A stretch of 64,000 nucleotides of DNA, from NCBI RefSeq assembly GCF_029351045.1, contig NZ_JARKIN010000001.1:2541001-2605000 (forward strand), read 5' to 3'. Position numbers and translations under genes: made by a program. Within the stretch, counting starts at the first letter, position 1. Every line of letters begins with the position of its first letter. This document shows positions 6,489-15,485 of this stretch, in pieces. Source of the DNA: Streptomyces sp. WMMB303. GTDB taxonomy: Bacteria; Actinomycetota; Actinomycetes; Streptomycetales; Streptomycetaceae. The notes beneath the pieces were generated by a model that saw only the letters and a list, made by a program, of their open reading frames with translations, was not told the DNA's origin and made no database searches.

Positions 6489-8945
6489 ATGCCCCGTTTC
6501 AGCGTGATCGTCCCCGCCCACCAGGTGCAGGCCTATCTGCACGAGTGCCTGGACTCCGTGCTCGGGCAGTGCTTCGGGGACCTCGAACTCATCGCCGTCG
6601 ACGACTGCTCACCGGACTCCAGCGGCGAGATCCTGGACGCCTACGCCGCAGCCGACCCGCGGGTGACCGTCATCCATCTGGCGGAGAACATCGGCCTCGG
6701 CCCGGCACGCAACACCGGCACCGCCCGCGCCCGCGGCGACTACGTCCTCTACCTCGACAGCGACGACACCATGGCCCCGGGCGCCCTGCGCGCCCTGGCC
6801 GAACGCCTGTCGGAGACCAGCGACCCGGACATCCTGCTGTTCGACTTCGCTCCCGCCTACTGGGACGGCTCGCTCGGCCCCCCGGCCCACCCCGAGCTGC
6901 TCGCCCCCCGCGCCGGGCCCGGCGTGTGCACCCTCGACGAGCGGCCCGAGCTGCTCCGGCTCACCGCCGTCGCCTGGAACAAGGCGTACCGTCGCGCCTT
7001 CCTGCTCCGCGAGCGGCTCGCCTTCCCGCCCGGGACCTACGAGGACACCCCCTGGACGTTCCCGGCGCTGCTGACCGCACGCGCCCTCGGCACGCTGGAC
7101 CGGGTGTGCGTGCACTACCGCCAGCGCCGTGGCGGCAGCATCCTGACGACCACCGGGCGCCGCCACTTCGATGTCTTCGACCAGTACGACCGGCTGTTCG
7201 CGTTCGTGGCGACACGCCCCGGGCTGGACCGCTGGCACCACCTCCTCCACCAGCGGATGACCGACCACTTCGCCACCATCCACAGCACCCCCGGCAGACT
7301 GCCCGGCTCGGCGCGCGCCGAGTTCCTGCACCGCGCGCGGGCGCACTGCCGCCGCCATCGCCCGGCACCCGCCGCGGAGCGCCCCGCCGCGCCGCCGGGC
7401 AGACGGCTGCGCCGCCTGCTGGTACGGCACGGGGCACACCACGCCTTCCGGCTGCTCGCGCACACGGGCCGGGCCCGCCGCCTGCTGGGCGCCCGGCTGC
7501 GCGGCGCCCGCCGCGTACTGCGCAAGGCGCTGCTGCGGGGGCACTACCTGCTCCAGCGGCGCCGGCCCCTCGATCCGCGCCTGGCCGTCTTCTCCGCCTA
7601 CTGGGACCGCGGCTACTCCTGCCACCCGGCGGCCATCGAGGCCAAGGCACGCGAGCTGGTGCCGGACATCCGCACCGCGTGGATATGCTCCCCCGACCAC
7701 GCGCACACCCTTCCGCCCGGCGTGCGGCGGCTGCGGCCGGGCTCGGCGGCGTACTGGACGGCGCTCGCCCGGGCCCGCTTCCTGGTCAGCAACGTCAACC
7801 TGCCGCACAGCTACCGCAAACGGCCCGGCCAGCTCCTCCTCCAGACCCACCACGGCACCCCGCTCAAGCACATGGGGCTCGACCTGATGGCCTACCCGGC
7901 CGCCGCCGACGGGATGGATTTCGGCAGGCTGCTGGAGCACACCGACCGCTGGGACTTCAGCCTCTCCGGCAACCCGCACTCCACGCTGGTGTGGGAGCGT
8001 GCCTACCCCTCGCCGTACACGACGCTGGAGTTCGGGCACCCGCGCAACGACGTCCTGCAGACCGCGACCGCCGCCGACGTCGCCCGCCTCCGCACCGCGC
8101 TGGGCATACCCGACCGGGTGACGGCCGTGCTGTACGCGCCCACCCACCGCGACCACCAGCCCGGTCGGCAGCCGTGGCTCGACCTGGCGCGGCTGGTGGC
8201 CACGCTGGGCCCGTCCTTCGTCGTCCTGGCGCGCGCCCATTACTTCCACACCGGCCAGGGGCTGCCCTGCGAGCCGCCCGGCGGGCTGCTCGACGTATCG
8301 GCGCATCCCTCGGTCGAGGAGCTGTTCCTGGCCTCGGACGTGCTGGTCACCGACTACTCGTCGCTGATGTTCGACTACGCCAACCTCGACCGGCCGCTGG
8401 TGGTGCACGCCCCCGACTGGGAGACCTACCGGGACACCCGCGGCACCTACTTCGACGTGACGGCGGCCGCGCCGGGCCCGGTGGCCCGCAGCGAGGACGA
8501 GCTGATCGACATCCTCGCCACCGGCGCCCACGCCACCGAGCACGCACGCGCCCTGCGCGCCGCCTTCCGGCAGCGGTTCTGCCCCTGGGACGACGGGCAC
8601 GCGGCCGAACGCGTGGTCCGGCACGTCTTCCTCGGCACCGGAACCGGCACCGGAACCGGCCCGGGCCGCGGCACCGGCTCCGCCGCCGCGCCTCCGGGCG
8701 CCGCCGTCCCCGCGGCGGTGCCGCCCCTCGTACCGCTCGCCGAGCGGCGTCCCGCGCCCGCGCCGGGCTCCGGCGGCGGGTCCGGACCGGGCGCCGCACC
8801 CCGCACGCCTCTTGCTCCCCCCGCAGCGAAGGACTGGTGGTCATGCCCCGCTTCAGCGTCGTCGTACCGGTGTTCAAGGTCCAGGGCTACCTGCGCGAGT
8901 GCCTCGACTCGGTGCTCGGCCAGTCCTTCACCGACCTGGAGGTGA
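6489..8945 (+). CDS. GT2 glycosyltransferase fused to CDP-glycerol glycerophosphotransferase (TagF-like), copy 1
   Basis: An 818-residue two-domain protein. Residues 1 to about 230 are a GT-A family 2 domain (FSVIVPAHQVQAYLHECLDS; acid motifs AVDD and LDSDD). Residues from about 350 on are a Glyphos_transf domain of the TagF/TarL class, with HHGTPLKHMG, YAPTHRD and DYSSLMFDYANLDRP. TagF enzymes polymerise glycerol- or ribitol-phosphate from CDP-alditol; GT2 would add a sugar, so a repeat unit of sugar plus alditol phosphate is inferred. The end holds Gly/Thr repeats (GTGTGTGPGRGTG) and then about 34 residues read out of frame over the start of the next gene, a 103-nt overlap. The last part may be a passive read-through tail. 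It is a paralogue of the next gene. Confidence 0.85.
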   Translation: MPRFSVIVPAHQVQAYLHECLDSVLGQCFGDLELIAVDDCSPDSSGEILDAYAAADPRVTVIHLAENIGLGPARNTGTARARGDYVLYLDSDDTMAPGALRALAERLSETSDPDILLFDFAPAYWDGSLGPPAHPELLAPRAGPGVCTLDERPELLRLTAVAWNKAYRRAFLLRERLAFPPGTYEDTPWTFPALLTARALGTLDRVCVHYRQRRGGSILTTTGRRHFDVFDQYDRLFAFVATRPGLDRWHHLLHQRMTDHFATIHSTPGRLPGSARAEFLHRARAHCRRHRPAPAAERPAAPPGRRLRRLLVRHGAHHAFRLLAHTGRARRLLGARLRGARRVLRKALLRGHYLLQRRRPLDPRLAVFSAYWDRGYSCHPAAIEAKARELVPDIRTAWICSPDHAHTLPPGVRRLRPGSAAYWTALARARFLVSNVNLPHSYRKRPGQLLLQTHHGTPLKHMGLDLMAYPAAADGMDFGRLLEHTDRWDFSLSGNPHSTLVWERAYPSPYTTLEFGHPRNDVLQTATAADVARLRTALGIPDRVTAVLYAPTHRDHQPGRQPWLDLARLVATLGPSFVVLARAHYFHTGQGLPCEPPGGLLDVSAHPSVEELFLASDVLVTDYSSLMFDYANLDRPLVVHAPDWETYRDTRGTYFDVTAAAPGPVARSEDELIDILATGAHATEHARALRAAFRQRFCPWDDGHAAERVVRHVFLGTGTGTGTGPGRGTGSAAAPPGAAVPAAVPPLVPLAERRPAPAPGSGGGSGPGAAPRTPLAPPAAKDWWSCPASASSYRCSRSRATCASASTRCSASPSPTWR

Positions 8946-11272
8946 TAGCCGTCGACGACCGCTCCCCCGACCACAGCGGCGCGATCCTGGACGAGTACGC
9001 GGCCCGCGACCCCCGGGTGCGGGTGCTGCACCTGGCCGAGAACGGCGGACTGGGCCGGGCCCGGAACACCGGTGTGGACCACGCACGCGGCGACTACCTG
9101 CTCTTCCTCGACAGCGACGACAGCTTCCTGCCGGGCGCCCTGGCCGCGATCGACCGGCAACTGGACGCCTGCGGTAGCCCGGACGTGCTGGTCTTCGACC
9201 ACCAGCGCTCCTACTGGGACGGGCGGGCCGAGGCGAGCTGCTTCGGCGACCAGCTCGCCGGCGTCGGCACCCAGACCTTCACGGCCGCCGAACACCCCGA
9301 GCTGCTCACCCTCTTCCACGTCGCCTGGAACAAGGCCTACCGGCGCGCCTTCTACCTGCGCGAGGGGCTGCGCTTCGAACCCGGGCTGTACGAGGACGCG
9401 CCGCTCTCGAACGAAGCGCTGGTGTGCGCCGGGTCCATCGGCTGCCTGCCGCGCGTCTGCGTCGACTACCGGCAGCGGCACCAGGGCGCCATCACCCGCT
9501 CCCCCGGCCGGGCGCACTTCGACATCTTCCCGCAGTACGCCTCCCTCTTCGCCTTCCTGGAGCGCCGTCCCGAACTGGCCCGGCACCGGCCGCTGCTGTT
9601 CGAGCGGGCCGTCGCGCATCTGGTCTTCTGCCTCCGGCGCAAGGAGCGGGTGCGCCCGGCCGACCGGCGCGCCTTCTTCCGGGAGGCGGCGCGGCTCTAC
9701 CGCGAGCAGGTGCCCGACGGCTTCACGCCGCCGCCGCGAAGGGCACGGGACTGCCGGCTGCTGGCCCTCGACGCCTACCCGCTGTTCGCGGCGCGGGAGG
9801 CGGTGCGCCGCAGCGCCGGGCGCGCCCGGTCGGCGGCGCGCGCGGCCCGCCCGCAGCTCGCCCGCGCGGGGCACCGCCTCTACTACGCCGTGCAGCGGCG
9901 GCTGCCCGGCTATCCGGATGTGGCCGTCTACTCCGCGTACTGGAACCGCGGCGTGGCCTGCAACCCGCAGGCGATCGAGGCCGCGGCCCGGCGGCTGGCG
10001 CCGCGGCTGCACAGCGTGTGGGTGGTACGCCCGGACGCGGTACCCGCGCTGCCGCCCGGCACCGACCACGTGGTGCCCGGCTCCCGGCGCTACTGGCGGA
10101 TGCTGGCCCGTGCCCGGTACTTCGTCAACAACGTCAATTTCCCCGACCACCTGGTGAAGCGGCCCGGCCAGGTGCATCTGATGACCCACCACGGCACCCC
10201 GCTCAAGACGATGGGCCTGGACCAGCAGCCGTACCCGGCGGCCGCGCAGATGGACTTCGGCAAGCTGCTGCGCCGGGTGGAGCGGTGGGACGTGAGCCTC
10301 ACCGCCAATCCGCACTCGGCCGAGGTGTGGGACCGGGTCTTCCCCTGCGGCTACCAGGACCTGTCGGCCGGCTATCCGCGCAACGACCGGTTCACGACCG
10401 CCACCGCGGAGGAGGTCGCCGCGATCCGTGCCCGGCTCGGCATCCCGCGCGGCCGGATCGCCCTGCTGTACGCACCGACGGCACGCGACTACCGCAGGGG
10501 CTTCGTCCCCCGTCTCGATCTGGAGCGGCTGAGCGCGGGACTGGGCGAGGAGTACGTGCTGCTGGTGCGCACCCACTACTACTACGGGCGGGACGCGGTG
10601 CTGCGCGACCTGCACGCGCGCGGGCTGGTGCGGGACGTCTCCCGGCACCCCTCGGTCGAGGACCTGTGCCTGGCGGCGGACGCGCTGATCACGGACTACT
10701 CGTCGCTGATGTTCGACTACGCCAACCTCGACCGGCCGCTGGTCGTCCACGCGCCCGACTGGGAGAGCTACCGCGACGCCCGGGGCACCTACTTCGACCT
10801 GCTCTCCGGACGCGCGGGCGAAACCCCCGGGCCGGTCACCCGCACCGAGGACGAGCTGACGGCGGTCTTCCGCAGCGGCACCTGGCGCGGCCCGGAGGCC
10901 CGGGCGCTGCGCGCTGCCTTCCGGGAGCGGTTCTGCCCCTGGGACGACGGACACGCCGCCGAACGCGCAGTGCGCAGGGTGCTGCTGGGCGAGGACGCGG
11001 CGGCGCTGCCGCCGGTGGTGCCGCTCGCGGAACGGCGTCCGGCGCCCACCCCGGAGCAGGCCGAGGCGGCCCTCGCGGCGGAGGCGGCAGGACCGGCGGC
11101 GGACAGGCCGGAAGCGGCGGAACGGGAAGCGGCAGGGCCGGACGCGACGGAGGAGGGGCGGGACGCGGCCGGCACCGGGGCAGCCGGGGCGCGGCCCCGG
11201 GCCCGGAAGCTGGGCGCCGTGACCGGGGGTGCGGGCGGTACCGAGCCGCCCGCACCCGAGGCGCTCAACTGA
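8843..11272 (+). CDS. GT2 glycosyltransferase fused to CDP-glycerol glycerophosphotransferase (TagF-like), copy 2
   Basis: An 809-residue paralogue of the preceding protein with the same domain order. It has an amino-terminal GT2 (FSVVVPVFKVQGYLREC; AVDDRSPDHSG; LDSDD) and a carboxyl Glyphos_transf domain with HHGTPLKTMG, YAPTARD and DYSSLMFDYANLDRP. The linker and the GT2 substrate region differ from copy 1, so the pair may build different bonds or act as primer and polymerase. About 80 Ala/Glu/Pro-rich residues end the protein. The ATG at 8843 is inside the 3' end of copy 1. A GC-rich hairpin starts 8 nt after the stop. The 3' end overlaps the converging GT2 gene by 8 nt. Confidence 0.87.
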   Translation: MPRFSVVVPVFKVQGYLRECLDSVLGQSFTDLEVIAVDDRSPDHSGAILDEYAARDPRVRVLHLAENGGLGRARNTGVDHARGDYLLFLDSDDSFLPGALAAIDRQLDACGSPDVLVFDHQRSYWDGRAEASCFGDQLAGVGTQTFTAAEHPELLTLFHVAWNKAYRRAFYLREGLRFEPGLYEDAPLSNEALVCAGSIGCLPRVCVDYRQRHQGAITRSPGRAHFDIFPQYASLFAFLERRPELARHRPLLFERAVAHLVFCLRRKERVRPADRRAFFREAARLYREQVPDGFTPPPRRARDCRLLALDAYPLFAAREAVRRSAGRARSAARAARPQLARAGHRLYYAVQRRLPGYPDVAVYSAYWNRGVACNPQAIEAAARRLAPRLHSVWVVRPDAVPALPPGTDHVVPGSRRYWRMLARARYFVNNVNFPDHLVKRPGQVHLMTHHGTPLKTMGLDQQPYPAAAQMDFGKLLRRVERWDVSLTANPHSAEVWDRVFPCGYQDLSAGYPRNDRFTTATAEEVAAIRARLGIPRGRIALLYAPTARDYRRGFVPRLDLERLSAGLGEEYVLLVRTHYYYGRDAVLRDLHARGLVRDVSRHPSVEDLCLAADALITDYSSLMFDYANLDRPLVVHAPDWESYRDARGTYFDLLSGRAGETPGPVTRTEDELTAVFRSGTWRGPEARALRAAFRERFCPWDDGHAAERAVRRVLLGEDAAALPPVVPLAERRPAPTPEQAEAALAAEAAGPAADRPEAAEREAAGPDATEEGRDAAGTGAAGARPRARKLGAVTGGAGGTEPPAPEALN

Positions 11273-12398
11273 CCGGCTGCCGGCCCCCGTCCCGCGGGGG
11301 CCGGCCGGCCCCGCCCGGGCCGCGCAGCCAGCGCACCAGCGAGGCGCGACCCGCGGGCGTGACCGGGCGTGGCGTCCGCTCCGGGTCTGCGGCGATCTCG
11401 GCGCACAGCGCGGCCACGTCGCCTCGCCACGCCAGTTCCAGGGTGCGGCGGCGGCGCGGGTCGAGCCGCTCCAGCACCCCGTCGCCGTATGCGCCGATCA
11501 GTCGGGCCGCCCCGGTGCACACTGCCTGCCGTACCTCGTGGTCGAGGGCGGGGAAGTCCGCGCCGAAGAGCTGGAAGACCTCGACGTGGAAGTGCCGCTT
11601 GTGGAAGGCGTCCCGCAGCGGGCCGGGCGGCAGGAGGCGGCAGGCGGCCTCGAAGAGCCGCTCGGCGCAGTGCAGCCGGACCTCGGGCCCGGAGCGGTAG
11701 GTGATGTTGCTGGAGTCGGCGCGGCGGACGGCGAAGTAGTGCGGCTGGTCGGCCAGCACGGAGATCCGGGCCGCGCGCACGCATGCCTCCAGCACGAACG
11801 GCTGGTCGCTGAAGGCGGGCATCGACGCGTCGTAGCGGATGCCGTGCTCCTCGATCAACGAGCGGCGGAAGAGTTTGGTGTTGGACAGCGCCCACGGCAG
11901 TCCGTCCCCGACCAGCCGGATCATCGGCGCGGAGCGGCCGAACACGCCGGTGGGTACGGTGCGTTCGCCGACCGGGACCATCTTGCACAGCAGCACGTCC
12001 GACCGGCAGTCGTCGGCCATGGCCACCATCCGCTCCAGCGCCTCGGGGGCGAGGTGGTCGTCGGCGCCGAGGAAGAAGACGTAGCGCCCGCGCGCCTGCT
12101 CCAGGCCCTGGTTGCAGGGCGTTGCCGGGCCGCCGGAGTTGGGCCGGCGCACGGTGCTGAACAGGTCCGGGTGCTGCGCGGCGAAGCGCTCGATCTCCTC
12201 GGTGCTGCCGTCGGTGGAGCCGTCGTCGACGACGATCACCTCCATCCGCCGCGGCCCGATCGTCTGCGCGACGAGTGAGGTGAGGCAACGGGTGAGGTAG
12301 GGCATGGTGTCGAAGGCGGCGACGACGACACTGACGTCGGGGCAGGCCGTGCCGTCCGGTCCGGCGGCCCCGGACGCCGCCCGGGTGCCGGCGCTCAT
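11265..12398 (-). CDS. Family 2 glycosyltransferase
   Basis: A 377-residue GT-A protein. After ~20 residues comes VSVVVAAFDTMPYLTRCL, then the nucleotide-binding VIVVDDGSTDGS and the metal-binding region FLGADDHLAPEA, all typical of GT2. The last 150 residues are a helical extension without recognised motif. It should transfer a sugar from a nucleotide donor to a cell-wall polymer intermediate on the cytoplasmic face; acceptor and donor are unknown. Its ATG overlaps the stop of the UDP-sugar dehydrogenase by 4 nt, making it the last gene of the minus-strand operon. Confidence 0.82.
   Translation of the reverse strand: MSAGTRAASGAAGPDGTACPDVSVVVAAFDTMPYLTRCLTSLVAQTIGPRRMEVIVVDDGSTDGSTEEIERFAAQHPDLFSTVRRPNSGGPATPCNQGLEQARGRYVFFLGADDHLAPEALERMVAMADDCRSDVLLCKMVPVGERTVPTGVFGRSAPMIRLVGDGLPWALSNTKLFRRSLIEEHGIRYDASMPAFSDQPFVLEACVRAARISVLADQPHYFAVRRADSSNITYRSGPEVRLHCAERLFEAACRLLPPGPLRDAFHKRHFHVEVFQLFGADFPALDHEVRQAVCTGAARLIGAYGDGVLERLDPRRRRTLELAWRGDVAALCAEIAADPERTPRPVTPAGRASLVRWLRGPGGAGRPPRDGGRQPVS
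11280..11304 (+). terminator. GC-rich hairpin after the TagF-like pair
   Basis: A perfect 10-bp stem (CCGGCCCCCG / CGGGGGCCGG) with loop TCCCG begins 8 nt beyond the second TagF-like stop. It lacks a clear T-run, as is usual in streptomycetes, and it lies inside the 3' end of the converging GT2 gene. Confidence 0.5.
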
Positions 12399-13705
12399 AC
12401 CGCCACCGCCTCCCGGCCGCCGCCGTCCCCGAGGACGACCCGCCGCACCCCCGCCCACAGTGCCGGGTCGGTGACGCGGCGGCCGTCGACCAGGACCCGC
12501 ACACCGGGCAGCCGGTCGGCGGACAGCTCCCGGTAGGCCGCGTGGTCGGTCTGGATCACGGCCGCGGTCACCGGCTGGCCGGTGTGCGGGCGCAGTCCCA
12601 TGTCGGCCAGTTCGTGCGGCGCGTAGAGCGGGTCGGACACGTACGGGCGGGCGCCCCGCTCGCGGAGCGCGGCCACCGTGGGGAAGACGCCGGAGAACGC
12701 GGTCTCCTTCACTCCGCCCCGGTAGGCCGCGCCGAGCACCAGCACCTCGGCGCCGCGCAGTTCGCCGTAGGCGTCGGCCAGCAGGTCGACGGCGTGCGCG
12801 GGCATGGCCTCGTTCGCCTCGCGTGCGGCGCGGACGACGGCCGCCTCCGGGTCGTTCCACAGGTACATCCGCGGGTAGACCGGGATGCAGTGGCCCCCCA
12901 CCGCGATGCCGGGGCGGTGGATGTGGCTGTAGGGCTGGGTGTTGCAGGCGTCGATGACGGCATCGATGTCGACACCGGAGCGGTCGGCGAACCGCGCGAA
13001 CTGGTTGGCCAGCGCGATGTTGACATCCCGGTAGGTGGTCTCGGCGAGCTTGGCCAGCTCGGCGGCCTCGGCCGAGCCCAGGTCCCACACCCCGTTGGGC
13101 CGGGGCAGTTCCTCGCGGACGTCGAAGTCGAGCACCGACTCGTAGAACCGCACCCCGTCCTTGGCGGAGTGCGGGCCGATCCCGCCGACCAGCTTGGGGT
13201 AGCGGCGCAGGTCGGCGAAGACCCTTCCGGTGAAGACCCGCTCGGGGGAGAAGACCAGCGAGAAGTCCCGCTCGGGCAGCAGCCCCGAGTCCTGCGCCAG
13301 CAGCGGCGCGAACCGGTCCCGGGTGGTGCCCACCGGCAGCGTGGTCTCGTAGCTGACCAGTGTGCCGGGGCGCAGCCCGGCGGCGACGGCGCGGGTCGCG
13401 GCGTCCATCGCCCGGAAGTCGGGCGTACCCCGCTCGTCGACGAACAGCGGGACGACGAGCACGACGGCCTCCGCGTCGGAGACGGCCGCGGCGGTGTCGG
13501 TCGTCGCCGACAGCCGGCCCGCCTGCACCGCCTCGGCCAGCCGTTCCGCCAGCCCCTCCTCACCGGGGAACGGCACCGCCGCGTCGTTGACGCTCGCGAC
13601 CACGCGCGCGTCGGTGTCCGCGCCCGTCACCTGATGCCCCTTGGCCGCGAACTGGACGGCCAGTGGCAGCCCGATCTTCCCGAGCGCCACCACGCAGATC
13701 CGCAT
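12395..13705 (-). CDS. UDP-sugar 6-dehydrogenase, WbpA/WecC type
   Basis: A 436-residue nucleotide-sugar dehydrogenase with the usual three-domain plan. It has a Rossmann start (CVVALGKIGLPLA), a central dimer region (AELAKLAETTYRDVNIALAN), the catalytic Cys in GGHCIPVYP, and a carboxyl UDP-binding domain with GAAYRGGVKETAFS. The PVYP after the Cys is seen in the WecC/WbpA branch acting on UDP-N-acetylhexosamines, rather than in UDP-glucose dehydrogenase. With the Gfo/Idh, DegT and acetyltransferase genes upstream it fits WbpA, oxidising UDP-GlcNAc to UDP-GlcNAcA. It overlaps the preceding GT4 reading frame by 146 nt and the next GT2 by 4 nt. UDP-ManNAc dehydrogenase is the main alternative. 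Confidence 0.85.
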   Translation of the reverse strand: MRICVVALGKIGLPLAVQFAAKGHQVTGADTDARVVASVNDAAVPFPGEEGLAERLAEAVQAGRLSATTDTAAAVSDAEAVVLVVPLFVDERGTPDFRAMDAATRAVAAGLRPGTLVSYETTLPVGTTRDRFAPLLAQDSGLLPERDFSLVFSPERVFTGRVFADLRRYPKLVGGIGPHSAKDGVRFYESVLDFDVREELPRPNGVWDLGSAEAAELAKLAETTYRDVNIALANQFARFADRSGVDIDAVIDACNTQPYSHIHRPGIAVGGHCIPVYPRMYLWNDPEAAVVRAAREANEAMPAHAVDLLADAYGELRGAEVLVLGAAYRGGVKETAFSGVFPTVAALRERGARPYVSDPLYAPHELADMGLRPHTGQPVTAAVIQTDHAAYRELSADRLPGVRVLVDGRRVTDPALWAGVRRVVLGDGGGREAVAV

Positions 13706-15428
13706 TCCCGTCTCCTTCCGGCTGCTCCTGATGGTCGGGTCGCTCCGGCGCCGCCTGGTGCAGCAGCCGCGCGTAGATCCGGTCGAGCGTGCGGGCCTGG
13801 GCCTCCCAGGTCCACTGCTCCAGCAGGCCCGGGCGCTCGTAGGCCGCCCGGTAGCGCTCCGGAGCGCCGAGCACCGCCCGCACGGCGCGTACGTAGTCGG
13901 CGGTGTCCTCCGCGCGGAAGACCTCGCCCTGGCCGGTCTCCCGGGTGGTGGCGGCCATCGTCCGCACGTCGCTGACCACCAGCGGCAGCCGGGCGTGCGC
14001 GTACTCGAAGAACTTGGTGATCAGCGCGATCTCGTGGTTCGTCCAGTGGTGCAGCGGGATCGCGCCCGCGTCCGCCTCCGCGAGGAAGGGGACGACCTGG
14101 CGGTAGGGCACGTACGGCAGGACGTGCAGCCGTTCGGCGGCCCCCAGCTCCGCGGCCCGCGCGCGCAGTTCGCGCAGGTACGGGGCCGAGGGCCGGGGCA
14201 CGACCAGCGCGGTGTGCGCCTCGGGCAGGTCGGCCAGCGCCTCCACCATCGTGCCCAGCCCGCGCTGCGGGGCCGCCGCGCCGCTGTAGACGACCAGCGG
14301 GGTGCCGGCGCCGATGCCGCACAGCGCGCGCAGGCTCGGCACGGCGCCCCCGTCGGCCTCGCCGACCCCGCCGGCCCCGCTGTCGGCCGCCCGGGGCCGG
14401 GTGCTCGCGGGCGCGGGATGACCGGTGGTGGTCGGGCCGGTGGTGGTCGGGCCGGTGGTGGTCGGGCCGGTGGTGGTGTGCGCCTCCGGCGCGTTGAGGA
14501 CGACGGCCGGCTCCTCGGCGAGCCCGTGTGCCTCGCGCAGCAGCGCGGCCAGGGTGCCGGAGACGGTGACGGCGGCGTCCGCGCAGGGCGCGTACTCGCG
14601 CTCGTGCGCCAGATGGGCCGGCAGCCACCGCACGTCGTGCTGCCAGGGCCGGACACCGGGCAGGTACTCGTGCGCGTCCCACACCAGCTTCACCGGACGC
14701 CCGGCGGCCGCCGCCCGGACCTTGGCGCGGGCGCCCACCCCCAGCATCCGGAAGTCGTGCGCGTGGATCAGGTCGGGCCGCAGCTCGTCCACCACCCGCC
14801 CGTAGGCGAGTTCGAAGTCGTAGAGACCGGGCCACAGCCGTCGCCAGCAGCGCTCCTTGCGGACACGCCGCCACCCGGCCACGGCCGCCCGGTCCAGCGG
14901 GGTGCCGGCGCCGCGCAGCGCCGTCCCCCGGTCGAGCTGGCGGGTGCGGAACGCCACCCAGCGCTGGGCGAGCCGGGCGGCGGCCCGCGGACCGGCCAGC
15001 CGCACCGCGGCGTACGGCACCGACCGCCGGTCGGCGGCCAGCGCCGCGCGGCGGGTGCGCAGTTCGTCGCGCCACGCCTTGACGCGCTGCGCGCGGTAGG
15101 GCGCGGTGCCCGGCCGGTAGGCGAGCGGCCGGGTCAGCAGGGGGCGGCGGGCCGTGCGCGGCGGCCGGTCGAGCGGAGTGGGCACGGGCAGCAGCCGCAC
15201 CTGCGCTCCGCCCAGCCGCCAGGACGCGGGCCGCCCGTCGGGGGAGCGGCCCAGCAGCACCACCTCCCATCCGGCCGCGGCGGCCGACCGGGCGGTCTTC
15301 TGCACCCGGGAGTCGCCCTCCACCCCGTTGCACACCAGCATCACGATCCGGCCCCGCCGCCCGGCGGGCGCGGCCGGCTGTTCCGCTCCCGGTGTGCCGC
15401 CCGTACCGGCGCCGCTGTCGAACTCCAC
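13560..15428 (-). CDS. Family 4-type glycosyltransferase
   Basis: A 622-residue GT-B protein. The amino domain carries VCNGVEGDSRVQKTA and, after a basic spacer, HAHDFRMLG and WDAHEYLPG. The carboxyl domain has LVVYSGAAAPQRGL and KFFEYAHARLPLVVSD, the acidic nucleotide-sugar loop of GT4-like enzymes. Four near-perfect TTTGP units link the two domains. The GTG at 15428 (VEFDS) is preferred because GAAGGGG precedes it by 6 nt; an in-frame ATG is at 15461. The last ~49 residues run over the start of the dehydrogenase gene in another frame and are rich in Arg/Gly, so the functional end is probably earlier. It shares its opening motif with the larger neighbour upstream. Confidence 0.8.
   Translation of the reverse strand: MEFDSGAGTGGTPGAEQPAAPAGRRGRIVMLVCNGVEGDSRVQKTARSAAAAGWEVVLLGRSPDGRPASWRLGGAQVRLLPVPTPLDRPPRTARRPLLTRPLAYRPGTAPYRAQRVKAWRDELRTRRAALAADRRSVPYAAVRLAGPRAAARLAQRWVAFRTRQLDRGTALRGAGTPLDRAAVAGWRRVRKERCWRRLWPGLYDFELAYGRVVDELRPDLIHAHDFRMLGVGARAKVRAAAAGRPVKLVWDAHEYLPGVRPWQHDVRWLPAHLAHEREYAPCADAAVTVSGTLAALLREAHGLAEEPAVVLNAPEAHTTTGPTTTGPTTTGPTTTGHPAPASTRPRAADSGAGGVGEADGGAVPSLRALCGIGAGTPLVVYSGAAAPQRGLGTMVEALADLPEAHTALVVPRPSAPYLRELRARAAELGAAERLHVLPYVPYRQVVPFLAEADAGAIPLHHWTNHEIALITKFFEYAHARLPLVVSDVRTMAATTRETGQGEVFRAEDTADYVRAVRAVLGAPERYRAAYERPGLLEQWTWEAQARTLDRIYARLLHQAAPERPDHQEQPEGDGNADLRGGAREDRAATGRPVRGQGASGDGRGHRRARGRERQRRGGAVPR
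14424..14480. repeat. 15-bp coding tandem repeat (TTTGP)
   Basis: The unit GGTGGTGGTCGGGCC is repeated about four times with almost no variation inside the GT4 gene, encoding (TTTGP)n between the two Rossmann domains. It is likely to vary in copy number and to act as a flexible linker. Confidence 0.8.
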
Positions 15429-15485
15429 GGGTGTCCCCTTCTGTTGTCGGCCGCCGCGCACCGCCGAAGCCGGCGGCGCGGGTGC

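Noticed and set aside
8638..8680. Short GGAACC/GGCACC repeats near the end of the first TagF-like gene, considered as a recombination site
   Set aside because: They encode a Gly-Thr run (GTGTGTGPGRGTG) in the reading frame and have no inverted symmetry.
6545..8842. Upstream extension of the second TagF-like gene to give a 1575-residue protein
   Set aside because: The extension is an alternative-frame reading of copy 1; real homology starts at MPRFSVVV at 8843.
14421..14480. Possible CRISPR-like array
   Set aside because: The 15-bp units are contiguous without spacers, in frame and coding (TTTGP), so this is a protein repeat.
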